From Fibrobacter sp. (GTDB lineage: Bacteria > Fibrobacterota > Fibrobacteria > Fibrobacterales > Fibrobacteraceae): a stretch of 64,000 nt of DNA. The stretch lies in NCBI GenBank assembly GCA_024399065.1, contig JAKSIB010000014.1:1-64000 (forward strand), in the 5' to 3' direction. The position numbers and the translations under genes were made by a program. Positions 7,970 to 15,622 of the stretch are shown here, piece after piece. The notes beneath the pieces are model-generated. The model was not told the DNA's origin. It worked only from the letters and a program-made list of their open reading frames with translations, and made no database searches. Position 1 is the first letter of the stretch; the number at the start of each line of letters is the position of its first letter.

Positions 7970-10507
7970 TTATTTAAACAGGTCGTTGTCGCCGTCATCT
8001 TCAGCGCCATCGTCTTCTACGGAATCGCAGAAGGGATCGGCGGGGGAGATTCGGCTGGTGCGCTTCACCTTCTTGGCGGTGAACTTGCTGCCCAGAGCCT
8101 TATAGCCCTTCACGTCGGCGATTTCGGTCAGGTCCAGTTCTTCCTTCTGGACTTCGCGGCCAACCTGGTATTCCATCAGCTGGCGAGCGTCGTCTGTTGC
8201 GAAGAACTCGATCATCTGGGAATCCTTGTGGTCGGAAATCAGGCTGAATTCAGCGGTCATGGGGCAGCCTTCCAGGTTGAAACGCTTGACCATGTAGTTG
8301 AAGTTTCCGCCTTCGAAGTACAGAACGGTAAAGACCTGTGCGGGGTCGAACTTGTGGATGTACTTGATGCCGGTACCGATCAAGATCGGGTCGGCCATGT
8401 CGTGGACTCGTGCAGTTCCGTTTTCCTTCACGATAAGGATCTTGTCCTTTTCGCCGAATTCACCGATGCGGTCGCCCTTCTTCTGGGTGCTGATGATGCC
8501 ACTGGGGGCGTCGAAGTACAGCACGCGTGCGCCCAAGGTGCTAACGCCCTTCTTGGTGCGCTTGATGCTCTTGATGGGGTACTTGGTGACGATATTGCCG
8601 ATGGCGCCACGGCCCTTCACTTCCACGGTGCTGAAATCCACTTCGAAGTTCAGCTTGGTACGGGGGCGGGGCTTCAGGGTGACTTCCACCACTTCGGCTT
8701 CGCCGTTCAGGTTGCTGGACAGGTAAAGAATCTTGCTGCCCGGCTTGCCCTTGCCCATGAAGTAGTCCTTGTCGCGGGTAACGCCACCCACGTTGAAGCG
8801 CTTGATGTAGGCGGTGCCTTCCTTGCCATCCTGGTGGATGACGTTATAGATATGGCGGTCGTCGTCCTTCTTGAACTTTTCAACCAGGATAATGTCTTTA
8901 CCGACGAAGTCCTTGTCGCTGACCTTGACCACCTTGAAACTGCCATCGGCCTTGAACACGATAAGGTCGTCGTATTCGGACACGTCGAAGAGGTATTCTT
9001 CCTTCTTCATGCCGGTGCCGACGAAGCCTTCCTTGCGGTTCACGTAGAGCTTCTGGTTGGCCAGAGCCACATGGACTGCGCTGACGGTGCCAAATTCGCC
9101 GATTTCGGTCTTGCGGTCGCGACCTTCGCCATACTTCTTGAGGATGTTCTTGAAGTAGTTGACGGCGTAGTCGGTCAAATGTTCCTTGTTGTAGTTGACT
9201 TCGTCAATCTTTGCATCCAGTTCCTTCAGTAATTCGTCGGCCTTCTTGCGGTCGAAACGGCTGATTCTGCGGACGGGGATTTCTGCCAACTTGAGAATTT
9301 CTTCACGGGTCACTTCGCGACGGAGCTTGCGCACATAGGGCTTCAAACCGTCGTCGATCAACTGCACCATTTCTTCGTGGGTCTTGGCCTGCTTGATCAC
9401 TTCATAGACTTCGTGCTCGATGAAGATCTTTTCAAGGCTGGTCATGTGCCACTGGTCCTGCAGGTGCTTGAGCTGGTTGCTCAGTTCCCAGTCCAGCAGG
9501 TGAACGGTGTGGTCCGTAGAAAGCTTCAGAAGTTCGGTAGTGCTACTGAACTTGGGCTTCTTGTCGATAATGACGCAGGAGTTGGCTGCCAAGGTAGTCT
9601 GGCAGTCGGTAAATGCATAGAGGGCATCGATTGCCACCTGGGGGTCGGTACCGGGCTGCAGATGAACCAGGATTTCCACGTTTTCGGTGGTGTGGTCCAC
9701 AATCTGCTTCACCTTGATCTTGCCCTTGTCATTGGCCTTGACGATGGAGTCGATCAGGCTATCCGTAGTGGTTCCGAAGGGAATTTCACGAATGGCGAGA
9801 GTCTTGTTGTCTACCTTTTCGATGCGGGCGCGGACCTTGAGGCGGCCGCCGCGACGACCGTCGTCGTATTCGCTGACGTCGATGATGCCGCCGGTAAAGA
9901 AGTCCGGGAAAAGCTGGAACTTACGGCCGCGCAGGTAGTCGATGCTTGCTTGGCAAAGTTCCTTGAAGTTGTGGGGGAGGATGGTGGTGGAAAGGCCCAC
10001 GGCAATACCATCGACGCCCTGTGCAAGCACAATGGGGAACTTGGCGGGCAAGGAAACCGGTTCCTTGGAACGACCATCGTAGTTGGGGATCCATTCCGTG
10101 GTTTCCGGGTTGAACATCACTTCTACAGCGAAGTCGGAAAGCTTACCTTCGATGTAACGGGGAGCTGCAGCTTCGTTACCGGTGAGAGGGTTACCCCAGT
10201 TACCCTGGGGCTCGATGAGCAGGTTCTTCTGGCCCATGTTCACCAGGGCGCTGTAGATAGAAGCGTCGCCATGGGGGTGGTAATGCATGGTATCACCTAC
10301 GATACCTGCCACCTTGTGGAAACTGCCATCGTGCATTTCGAAAAGGGTGTGCAGAATGCGGCGCTGCACCGGCTTGAGGCCGTCTTCGAAGTAGGGCACG
10401 GCACGGTCAAGGATGGTGTAGCTTGCGTAGTCCAGGAACCAGCCGTTATACAGCTTTTCCAGATGATTTACGTTGGAGAGGCCTAGTGTTTTCTGTTCTT
10501 CATCCAT
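7970..10507 (-). CDS. parC: DNA topoisomerase IV subunit A
   Basis: An 845-residue type IIA topoisomerase subunit that cleaves and rejoins DNA. Winged-helix/tower signatures include DGLKPVQRRIL, HYHPHGDASIY and EAAAPRYIE, whose Tyr118 is the expected DNA-linked catalytic residue. The C-terminal third holds beta-propeller-like repeats but no clear GyrA box, which with the parE partner favours ParC over GyrA. It is transcribed with parE, the two being separated by only 2 nt (10508-10509). At the positions equivalent to E. coli GyrA Ser83 and Asp87 it has Ala and Ser. Gyrase A of a related lineage is the alternative. Confidence 0.88.
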   Translation of the reverse strand: MDEEQKTLGLSNVNHLEKLYNGWFLDYASYTILDRAVPYFEDGLKPVQRRILHTLFEMHDGSFHKVAGIVGDTMHYHPHGDASIYSALVNMGQKNLLIEPQGNWGNPLTGNEAAAPRYIEGKLSDFAVEVMFNPETTEWIPNYDGRSKEPVSLPAKFPIVLAQGVDGIAVGLSTTILPHNFKELCQASIDYLRGRKFQLFPDFFTGGIIDVSEYDDGRRGGRLKVRARIEKVDNKTLAIREIPFGTTTDSLIDSIVKANDKGKIKVKQIVDHTTENVEILVHLQPGTDPQVAIDALYAFTDCQTTLAANSCVIIDKKPKFSSTTELLKLSTDHTVHLLDWELSNQLKHLQDQWHMTSLEKIFIEHEVYEVIKQAKTHEEMVQLIDDGLKPYVRKLRREVTREEILKLAEIPVRRISRFDRKKADELLKELDAKIDEVNYNKEHLTDYAVNYFKNILKKYGEGRDRKTEIGEFGTVSAVHVALANQKLYVNRKEGFVGTGMKKEEYLFDVSEYDDLIVFKADGSFKVVKVSDKDFVGKDIILVEKFKKDDDRHIYNVIHQDGKEGTAYIKRFNVGGVTRDKDYFMGKGKPGSKILYLSSNLNGEAEVVEVTLKPRPRTKLNFEVDFSTVEVKGRGAIGNIVTKYPIKSIKRTKKGVSTLGARVLYFDAPSGIISTQKKGDRIGEFGEKDKILIVKENGTARVHDMADPILIGTGIKYIHKFDPAQVFTVLYFEGGNFNYMVKRFNLEGCPMTAEFSLISDHKDSQMIEFFATDDARQLMEYQVGREVQKEELDLTEIADVKGYKALGSKFTAKKVKRTSRISPADPFCDSVEDDGAEDDGDNDLFK

Positions 10508-10509
10508 GA

Positions 10510-12363
10510 TTACAGCTCCTCAACGGCTTCAGTTCTAAGGTTTTCAACAATAAAGTCCTGACGGCTCTGGGTGTTCTTGCCCATGTAATATTCAAGCATT
10601 TTACCCAGGGAAGCGTCGGTAGGCATGGTCACTGTTTCCAGGTGCATGTTTTCGCCGATCAGAAGCTTAAAGTCTTCGGAGTCCATTTCGCCAAGACCTT
10701 TGAATCGTGTGATTTCCAGGTCCTTCTTGGTGATTTCCTTGGCGGCGCGGTCGCGTTCCTCTTCGTCGTAGCAGTAGAAGGTCTTGGACTTGTCCTTCTT
10801 ATGGCGGACGCGGAACAGGGGAGCCTGCAGAATGTACAGGTGCTTTTCTGCCACCAGTTCCGGGAAGAACTGCAAGAAGAAGGTCATGAGCAACAGGCGG
10901 ATGTGCATACCGTCCACGTCAGCATCGGTTGCGATAATCACCTTGTCGTAACGCAGGTCTTCCAGACCGTTTTCGATGTTCAAGGCTGCCTGCAGCAGGT
11001 TCCATTCTTCGTTTTCGTAAACAATCTTCTTGCTCAGGCCGAAACTGTTCAGCGGCTTACCGCGAAGGCTGAACACTGCCTGGGTCTTGGGGTTACGTGC
11101 CGTAGTGATGGTACCGGATGCAGAGTTACCTTCGGTAATGAAGATCATGGTTTCGTTCTTCAGCGGGTTCTTTGCATCGGTAAGGTGTACGGAACAGTCA
11201 CGAAGCTTCTTGTTGTTAAGATTTGCCTTCTTGGCGCGTTCGTTGGCCAGCTTCTTTACACCAGCCAGGTCCTTGCGGAGCTTTTCGTTCTGGTTGATGC
11301 GGTCCAGCATTGCCTTGGCAACGGCTTCGTTCTTGTGAAGGTAGTTGTCCAGTTCCTTGGCCACGTAGTCCACGATCCAGGAGCGAAGTGCGGGGCCGTT
11401 GGGTGCGGTAGTGGTGCTGCCCAGCTTGGTCTTGGTCTGGGATTCGAAAACCGGTTCCTGGATACGCACGGAAATGGCACCGATAATGCAGTTACGTACG
11501 TCGCTGGCGTCGAATTCCTTCTTGAAATGGTCGCGGATGCCCTTGACCACGCCTTCGCGGAAGGCTGCCTGATGAGTACCACCCTGGGTGGTGTGCTGGC
11601 CGTTCACGAAGCTAAAGTAATGTTCACCTTCCTGGTTGGAATGGGTGATGGCGAACTCGATATCCTTGCTCTTGCAGTGGATGACGTCGTAGCGGATGGT
11701 ATCGTCGGTACGGCTGTGCAAGAGGTCCAAAAGACCGTTGGGGCTTACGTAGGTCTTGTCGTTCATGATGAGGGACAAGCCTGTGTTCAGGTAAGCGTAG
11801 TTCCAGATTTTTTCTTCCATGTAGGCCGGAAGGAACCTGAAGTTCTTGAAAAGGTCGTTGTCGGGCACGAAGTAGATTTCGGTACCGTTCTTTTCGTTGG
11901 TAGCCTCGATCTTGTAGTCCTTGACTAGGATACCCTTGCTGAATTCGGCCTTTTTCACGCGACCGTCGCGAATACTGCGGACAACGAAAGTGGTGGAGAG
12001 GGCGTTTACGGCCTTGGTACCCACACCGTTCATACCCACGGACTTCTGGAAGGCTTCGGAATCGTATTTACCGCCGGTGTTCATCTTGCTTACGCAGTCG
12101 ATGACCTTTTCCAGGGGGATGCCACGGCCATAGTCGCGGACGCGGCAGGCGTGGTCTTCCATGGTGATTTCGATTTTTTTGCCGGCACCCATGGCGAATT
12201 CGTCGATGGAGTTGTCGATCACTTCCTTGGCGAGAACGTAGATACCGTCATCGGGGCTCTGGCCGTCGCCCAGCTTACCGATGTACATACCCGGACGCAT
12301 GCGGATATGTTCGTACCAATCCAATGTCTTAATATTACTTTCGTCGTATTTTACAGTAGCCAT
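10510..12363 (-). CDS. parE: DNA topoisomerase IV subunit B
   Basis: A 617-residue ATPase subunit of type IIA topoisomerase. The GHKL fold shows MRPGMYIG, EVIDNSIDEF, DYGRGIP and GMNGVGTKAVNAL. The transducer domain follows (QTKTKLGS), then the TOPRIM domain with FITEGNSASG, SLRGKPLNSFG and the DADVDGMHIR metal-binding motif, and the C-terminal RFKGLGEMD. Its length fits ParE/GyrB without the E. coli GyrB insertion. It is first in a two-gene operon with parC. The promoter candidate is at 12486-12493 on the same strand. Confidence 0.9.
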   Translation of the reverse strand: MATVKYDESNIKTLDWYEHIRMRPGMYIGKLGDGQSPDDGIYVLAKEVIDNSIDEFAMGAGKKIEITMEDHACRVRDYGRGIPLEKVIDCVSKMNTGGKYDSEAFQKSVGMNGVGTKAVNALSTTFVVRSIRDGRVKKAEFSKGILVKDYKIEATNEKNGTEIYFVPDNDLFKNFRFLPAYMEEKIWNYAYLNTGLSLIMNDKTYVSPNGLLDLLHSRTDDTIRYDVIHCKSKDIEFAITHSNQEGEHYFSFVNGQHTTQGGTHQAAFREGVVKGIRDHFKKEFDASDVRNCIIGAISVRIQEPVFESQTKTKLGSTTTAPNGPALRSWIVDYVAKELDNYLHKNEAVAKAMLDRINQNEKLRKDLAGVKKLANERAKKANLNNKKLRDCSVHLTDAKNPLKNETMIFITEGNSASGTITTARNPKTQAVFSLRGKPLNSFGLSKKIVYENEEWNLLQAALNIENGLEDLRYDKVIIATDADVDGMHIRLLLMTFFLQFFPELVAEKHLYILQAPLFRVRHKKDKSKTFYCYDEEERDRAAKEITKKDLEITRFKGLGEMDSEDFKLLIGENMHLETVTMPTDASLGKMLEYYMGKNTQSRQDFIVENLRTEAVEEL

Positions 12364-12485
12364 ATCAATATCTCAAAGCGCTTTTCTGCGATCCTTTTCT
12401 ATAGGTATTTAAGCGTTTTACTGAATGCTTTCGCTAGTTTTCGGCAATTTTAGGAATTTTTCCGTGTCAAAAACGTGCACATTCA

Positions 12486-12493
12486 CAAATATA
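12486..12493 (-). promoter_or_regulatory. -10 element of parE (TATATTTG)
   Basis: On the minus strand TATATTTG lies 123 bp upstream of the parE start, matching the TAnnTTTG form seen elsewhere in the window. The 313-bp spacer to the esterase gene also holds inverted copies of GTGCAC (12475-12480, 12524-12529) and CACAAAT/ATTTGTG (12484-12490, 12520-12526), and a TATATT at 12529-12534 pointing to the esterase. Confidence 0.5.
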
Positions 12494-12676
12494 ACAAAAA
12501 TTTGCAATAAAAAGTGAAAATTTGTGCACTATATTGGCGTTGATATTTTATCAATAGAACCTTCGGCAGGGGTGGTGATTTTGCTCACGTACCTATTTAC
12601 TTTATAGGGTGCACGGCGGGGTGGTGCCCAATGTGCGGTAAAGATAGGGTGCTTCCTATTGAAAAAGGAGTATGGA

Positions 12677-14227
12677 ATGTTGGGCAAAAAGTTTGCTACG
12701 GGCATAGTGTCCGCACTTTTGGTGGCTGTTTCTGGATGTTTCTCCGTGGCGGCCGCAGATAATCTCACTGTAGATGGTACCACCAGAAATATGCAGGTGT
12801 ACGCTCCGGCTGGTATCGAGAAAAACCGTCCCCTCATTATTCAGATGCATGGCATGAACCAGGATGCCTCCTACCAGAGGAATGCTGCCAAGTGGGAGCC
12901 TATTGCAGATACCGCCCGTTTCGTGGTGGTTTTCCCCAATGGAATTAACAAGGGCTGGGACCTGGGTGGAACCAAGGACCTGAATTTCTTGAAGGCCATC
13001 ATTAACGATATGTATACCCGTTATGGAATCGACAAGAAGCGCGTTTATGTTTCGGGCTTTTCCATGGGTGGCATGATGAGTTACTACGCTGCAACCAAGA
13101 TGGCCGACCAGATTGCAGCCATCGCACCTTGCTCCGGTTATCCCCTGGGCGGAGGAACTCCTTCCGGCAGCCGCCCCATGCCTATTATCCATACCCACGG
13201 TACTACTGACGACGTGGTAAATTATAATGGCGGCGTAAGCAATTTGAAGAACTGGGTGAACTACGAAAAGTGCAACACCAATTCTACCAAGTATTCCCAG
13301 TATCCGGTAGGCAAGGCTTCTTCTGCTGCATCTCTTGAAGTGTGGACGGGTTGCCAGGGCGGTAGCGAAATCCGCCTCATGACCATTGCAGGCAAGGGCC
13401 ACTGGTATTCCATGGACTTGGCCAGCGTCAATACTTCCGATGAAATCTGGAACTTTGTGAAGCGATTCTCCCTGGATGGCGCTACTGGTGAAGGTGCTCC
13501 TGTTACTCCGGCTATTGTTGTGCCGACTAACCGCGATTCCATTTTCAATGGTGGCTTTGATTCTACCGATGTGGCCTGGGACTTGCAGCTGCATAGTGCT
13601 AAGGCCGTGGGCGAAATCAAGAATGGCAAGTATGTAATGGACATTGCCTCTGTTGGTGACCAACCTTATTCTGTGCAGTTAATTCAGCATGACCTGCATC
13701 TTGAAAAGAATCAGTGGTACGAAGTAAGTTTTGAAGCTAGCGCTGATGCTGCCCGCAAGCTTGAAGTCAACGTGGAACAGCATGAATCTCCGTGGGATAG
13801 CTACCTGAAGGAAAAGGGCAACTTCGATATTGGTACTGAAGCTAAGACTTATAAGCTGCAGTTCCAGATGACTGCTGCCACAGATACCAATAGCCGACTG
13901 AGCTTTAACGCCGGTACATCAGAAGGCAGGCTTACCTTGGATAACGTTTCTATCAAAAAGATTGAAGCTCCCGCAGTTCAGGAGCCGGTTTGTGAAAGCG
14001 CAGATTGTGAAGATCCGAAAACGCAGTCTATCGGTGCTCAGTTGAACCTGATGGACGGCGCAATGCGAACTTATGACGTGTTTAGCCTTTCTGGCGCCCG
14101 TTTAGGACAAGTGAAGGCTTCCAATATGTACGGCGTTCGCGCTCAAGTGAAGCTGATTACTCAGAGGGCTGGTGTCTACTTGGTGAAAACCAAGGGGATG
14201 GCTGCCTATAAAATCTCGGTGAAGTAA
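12677..14227 (+). CDS. Secreted carbohydrate esterase, CE1 / PHB-depolymerase-like, with C-terminal binding module
   Basis: A 516-residue exported alpha/beta hydrolase. The ATG at 12677 is chosen over an in-frame TTG at 12659 because AAGGAG (12665-12670) is ideally spaced for it. After the signal peptide (~1-28, which also contains a possible lipobox VSGC) the hydrolase domain has the oxyanion-region HGMNQDAS, nucleophile elbow GFSMGG (Ser129) and a late HGTTDD. Residues ~275-425 look like a galactose-binding-like CBM (FNGGFD start, LDNVSI end). The tail ends GVYLVKTKGMAAYKISVK, resembling a sorting tail. CE1-type enzymes remove feruloyl or acetyl groups from xylan; the exact substrate cannot be read from sequence. 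Confidence 0.82.
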   Translation: MLGKKFATGIVSALLVAVSGCFSVAAADNLTVDGTTRNMQVYAPAGIEKNRPLIIQMHGMNQDASYQRNAAKWEPIADTARFVVVFPNGINKGWDLGGTKDLNFLKAIINDMYTRYGIDKKRVYVSGFSMGGMMSYYAATKMADQIAAIAPCSGYPLGGGTPSGSRPMPIIHTHGTTDDVVNYNGGVSNLKNWVNYEKCNTNSTKYSQYPVGKASSAASLEVWTGCQGGSEIRLMTIAGKGHWYSMDLASVNTSDEIWNFVKRFSLDGATGEGAPVTPAIVVPTNRDSIFNGGFDSTDVAWDLQLHSAKAVGEIKNGKYVMDIASVGDQPYSVQLIQHDLHLEKNQWYEVSFEASADAARKLEVNVEQHESPWDSYLKEKGNFDIGTEAKTYKLQFQMTAATDTNSRLSFNAGTSEGRLTLDNVSIKKIEAPAVQEPVCESADCEDPKTQSIGAQLNLMDGAMRTYDVFSLSGARLGQVKASNMYGVRAQVKLITQRAGVYLVKTKGMAAYKISVK

Positions 14228-14243
14228 TTTCATGAAGTAATTC

Positions 14244-14279
14244 AAAAGTCCGGCCTTTTAAAGGTCGGGCTTTTTTTTT
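14244..14279 (+). terminator. Terminator after the esterase gene
   Basis: AAGTCCGGCCTT pairs, with G-U wobble, with AAGGTCGGGCTT around a TTA-type loop, followed by nine T. Confidence 0.85.
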
Positions 14280-14283
14280 GAAT

Positions 14284-14316
14284 ACTTTGTACAAAAATTT
14301 TATCCTTGTACAAAGT
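14284..14316. promoter_or_regulatory. Perfect 11-bp dyad upstream of the histidine-phosphatase lipoprotein
   Basis: ACTTTGTACAA (14284-14294) and its exact inverse TTGTACAAAGT (14306-14316) flank 11 nt. Each arm contains the self-palindrome TTGTACAA, so two identical sites lie 19 bp apart. A second dyad, ATTTTACA/TGTAAAAT (about 14350-14387), follows before the gene. An operator is plausible; the lack of a T run argues against a terminator. Confidence 0.6.
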
Positions 14317-14402
14317 AATGAGAATTTCTAAATTTCCGCCCGGATTGGAATTTTACATCAATTGTTTTTGGTGTTTTGGTGTAAAATAGGAAAGGGTGTA
14401 AC

Positions 14403-15446
14403 ATGAAAAAATGCGTTCTATGGACCGCGTTGCTTTCGCTTGTGGTTTTGCTTTCCGCCTGTGAAGACGCTACAAGTGCTAGCGAAAATTCATCCCAGAA
14501 TTATGTGAGCCGGGTGGATACCTTGGTTGTCAAGGACACTTTGGTGCTTAAGGATGTCAAGTACGTCTATGACACCTTGGTGAAAATTGATACTATTCAT
14601 GAAGTGAAAACCTTGGTTCAGATGGATACCTTGGTGGTTCTGGATACGTTGATCTTCAAGGATACCCTGGTAACGAAGGATACTGTTTATTCTAAAGATA
14701 CGGTTGTTCAAATTGACACCCTTTATTTGAATAGCTCAGTGTATCAGGGCCCAGCCCATGATGCCGTAGGCTACTTTGTCCGCATCCGTGATGTTTTGTC
14801 TGGCCTGAGGACGAATGAAAAGGTTGTTTTCTTTATCCGCCATTCCGCTCGTACAGATGACACCAGCATCAATGGCGAACTGACGGACAAGGGCAAGAGC
14901 CAAGCTCGAGAACTGGGCCAAGGCTTGAAGGTCTATGGCGATTTTGCCTTTATCAGTTCAAATTTCAAACGAGCTGCGGAAACTTGCCGCTATATCGCGG
15001 AGGGCAAGGAACAGGGAAACTTCTCGCTACAACAGTATGCTAATTTGACGGATTCCTGGTATGTGAAGGATACTGATCTTTTGGCTAAGTACAAGTCCGA
15101 AAACAATAATCAGGGTGGCTGGCCTGTGTTCTCGCGCTGGGCATTTACTTCCAGATATTCTGACGCGTTCAAGGATATTGACGAGGCTAGCCAGGAACTG
15201 ATGGACTCTTATTTGGTCCTGGATTACGAAGATATGCCCAAGTACACCATCGCGGTTTCCCATGACCAGCTGCTGGTTCCTTTTGTCGCCTGGGCAACGA
15301 ATCGTCTGGTGGATTTGCGCTACTATGAAACGAATAAGTGGCTTAATTACATGTCGGGCGTGGCCATGGTCGTGAACGAAACGGGTCATGTCCGCTATAT
15401 CCCGGTTTACCCTGGTGTGACGGATTTGTATTCCGGAACGATGTAA
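14403..15446 (+). CDS. Lipid-anchored histidine-phosphatase-superfamily protein on a hexapeptide-repeat stalk
   Basis: A 347-residue lipoprotein (lipobox LLSAC, Cys20). Residues 39-110 are twelve consecutive six-residue repeats with consensus DTLVxK, encoded by bases 14517-14732. Residues ~125-347 form a histidine phosphatase (phosphoglycerate-mutase-like) domain: FFIRHSAR carries the phospho-acceptor His but Ser replaces Gly of the usual RHG; ISSNFKRAAETC supplies the second conserved Arg; and AVSHDQLL supplies the second His. The family removes phosphate from metabolites or proteins, but substrate cannot be inferred. A related lipoprotein without the stalk lies at 31097-32122. The ATG is in good context after AGGAAAGGG. 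Confidence 0.82.
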   Translation: MKKCVLWTALLSLVVLLSACEDATSASENSSQNYVSRVDTLVVKDTLVLKDVKYVYDTLVKIDTIHEVKTLVQMDTLVVLDTLIFKDTLVTKDTVYSKDTVVQIDTLYLNSSVYQGPAHDAVGYFVRIRDVLSGLRTNEKVVFFIRHSARTDDTSINGELTDKGKSQARELGQGLKVYGDFAFISSNFKRAAETCRYIAEGKEQGNFSLQQYANLTDSWYVKDTDLLAKYKSENNNQGGWPVFSRWAFTSRYSDAFKDIDEASQELMDSYLVLDYEDMPKYTIAVSHDQLLVPFVAWATNRLVDLRYYETNKWLNYMSGVAMVVNETGHVRYIPVYPGVTDLYSGTM

Positions 15447-15482
15447 AAGATCTTTTGGACCCCTTAAAAGGGATCTTTTTTC
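15443..15482 (+). terminator. Terminator after the histidine-phosphatase lipoprotein
   Basis: AAAAGATC and GATCTTTT flank CCCCTT-AAAAGGG, forming a stem followed by six T. Confidence 0.7.
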
Positions 15483-15503
15483 ATTTTACAAAAAAAAGTT
15501 TTT

Positions 15504-15595
15504 AAATGTAGACTTTTTATTTGTAAAAATGTCTACAAAATTACGTTTGTAACGTAAAAATATGTAGCAAATGTAGACTTTTTATTGTATATTTG
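15504..15595 (+). promoter_or_regulatory. Promoter with 18-bp direct repeats before the GH43 operon
   Basis: AAATGTAGACTTTTTATT occurs at 15504-15521 and 15569-15586, 65 bp apart. Between them GTCTACA (15531-15537) is the inverse of TGTAGAC. The second copy occupies the spacer just upstream of TATATTTG (15588-15595), the likely -10. This is the arrangement expected for a regulator controlling the two GH43 genes. Confidence 0.55.
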
Positions 15596-15622
15596 TGGAC
15601 GTAAAGATAAGAGGATGTGATT

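Noticed and set aside
12659-12676. TTG start of the esterase six codons upstream
   Set aside because: The Shine-Dalgarno AAGGAG lies inside that extension and is spaced for ATG 12677.
14284-14316. Rho-independent terminator
   Set aside because: The dyad is A/T-rich, has no T run, and a clear terminator already lies at 14244-14279.
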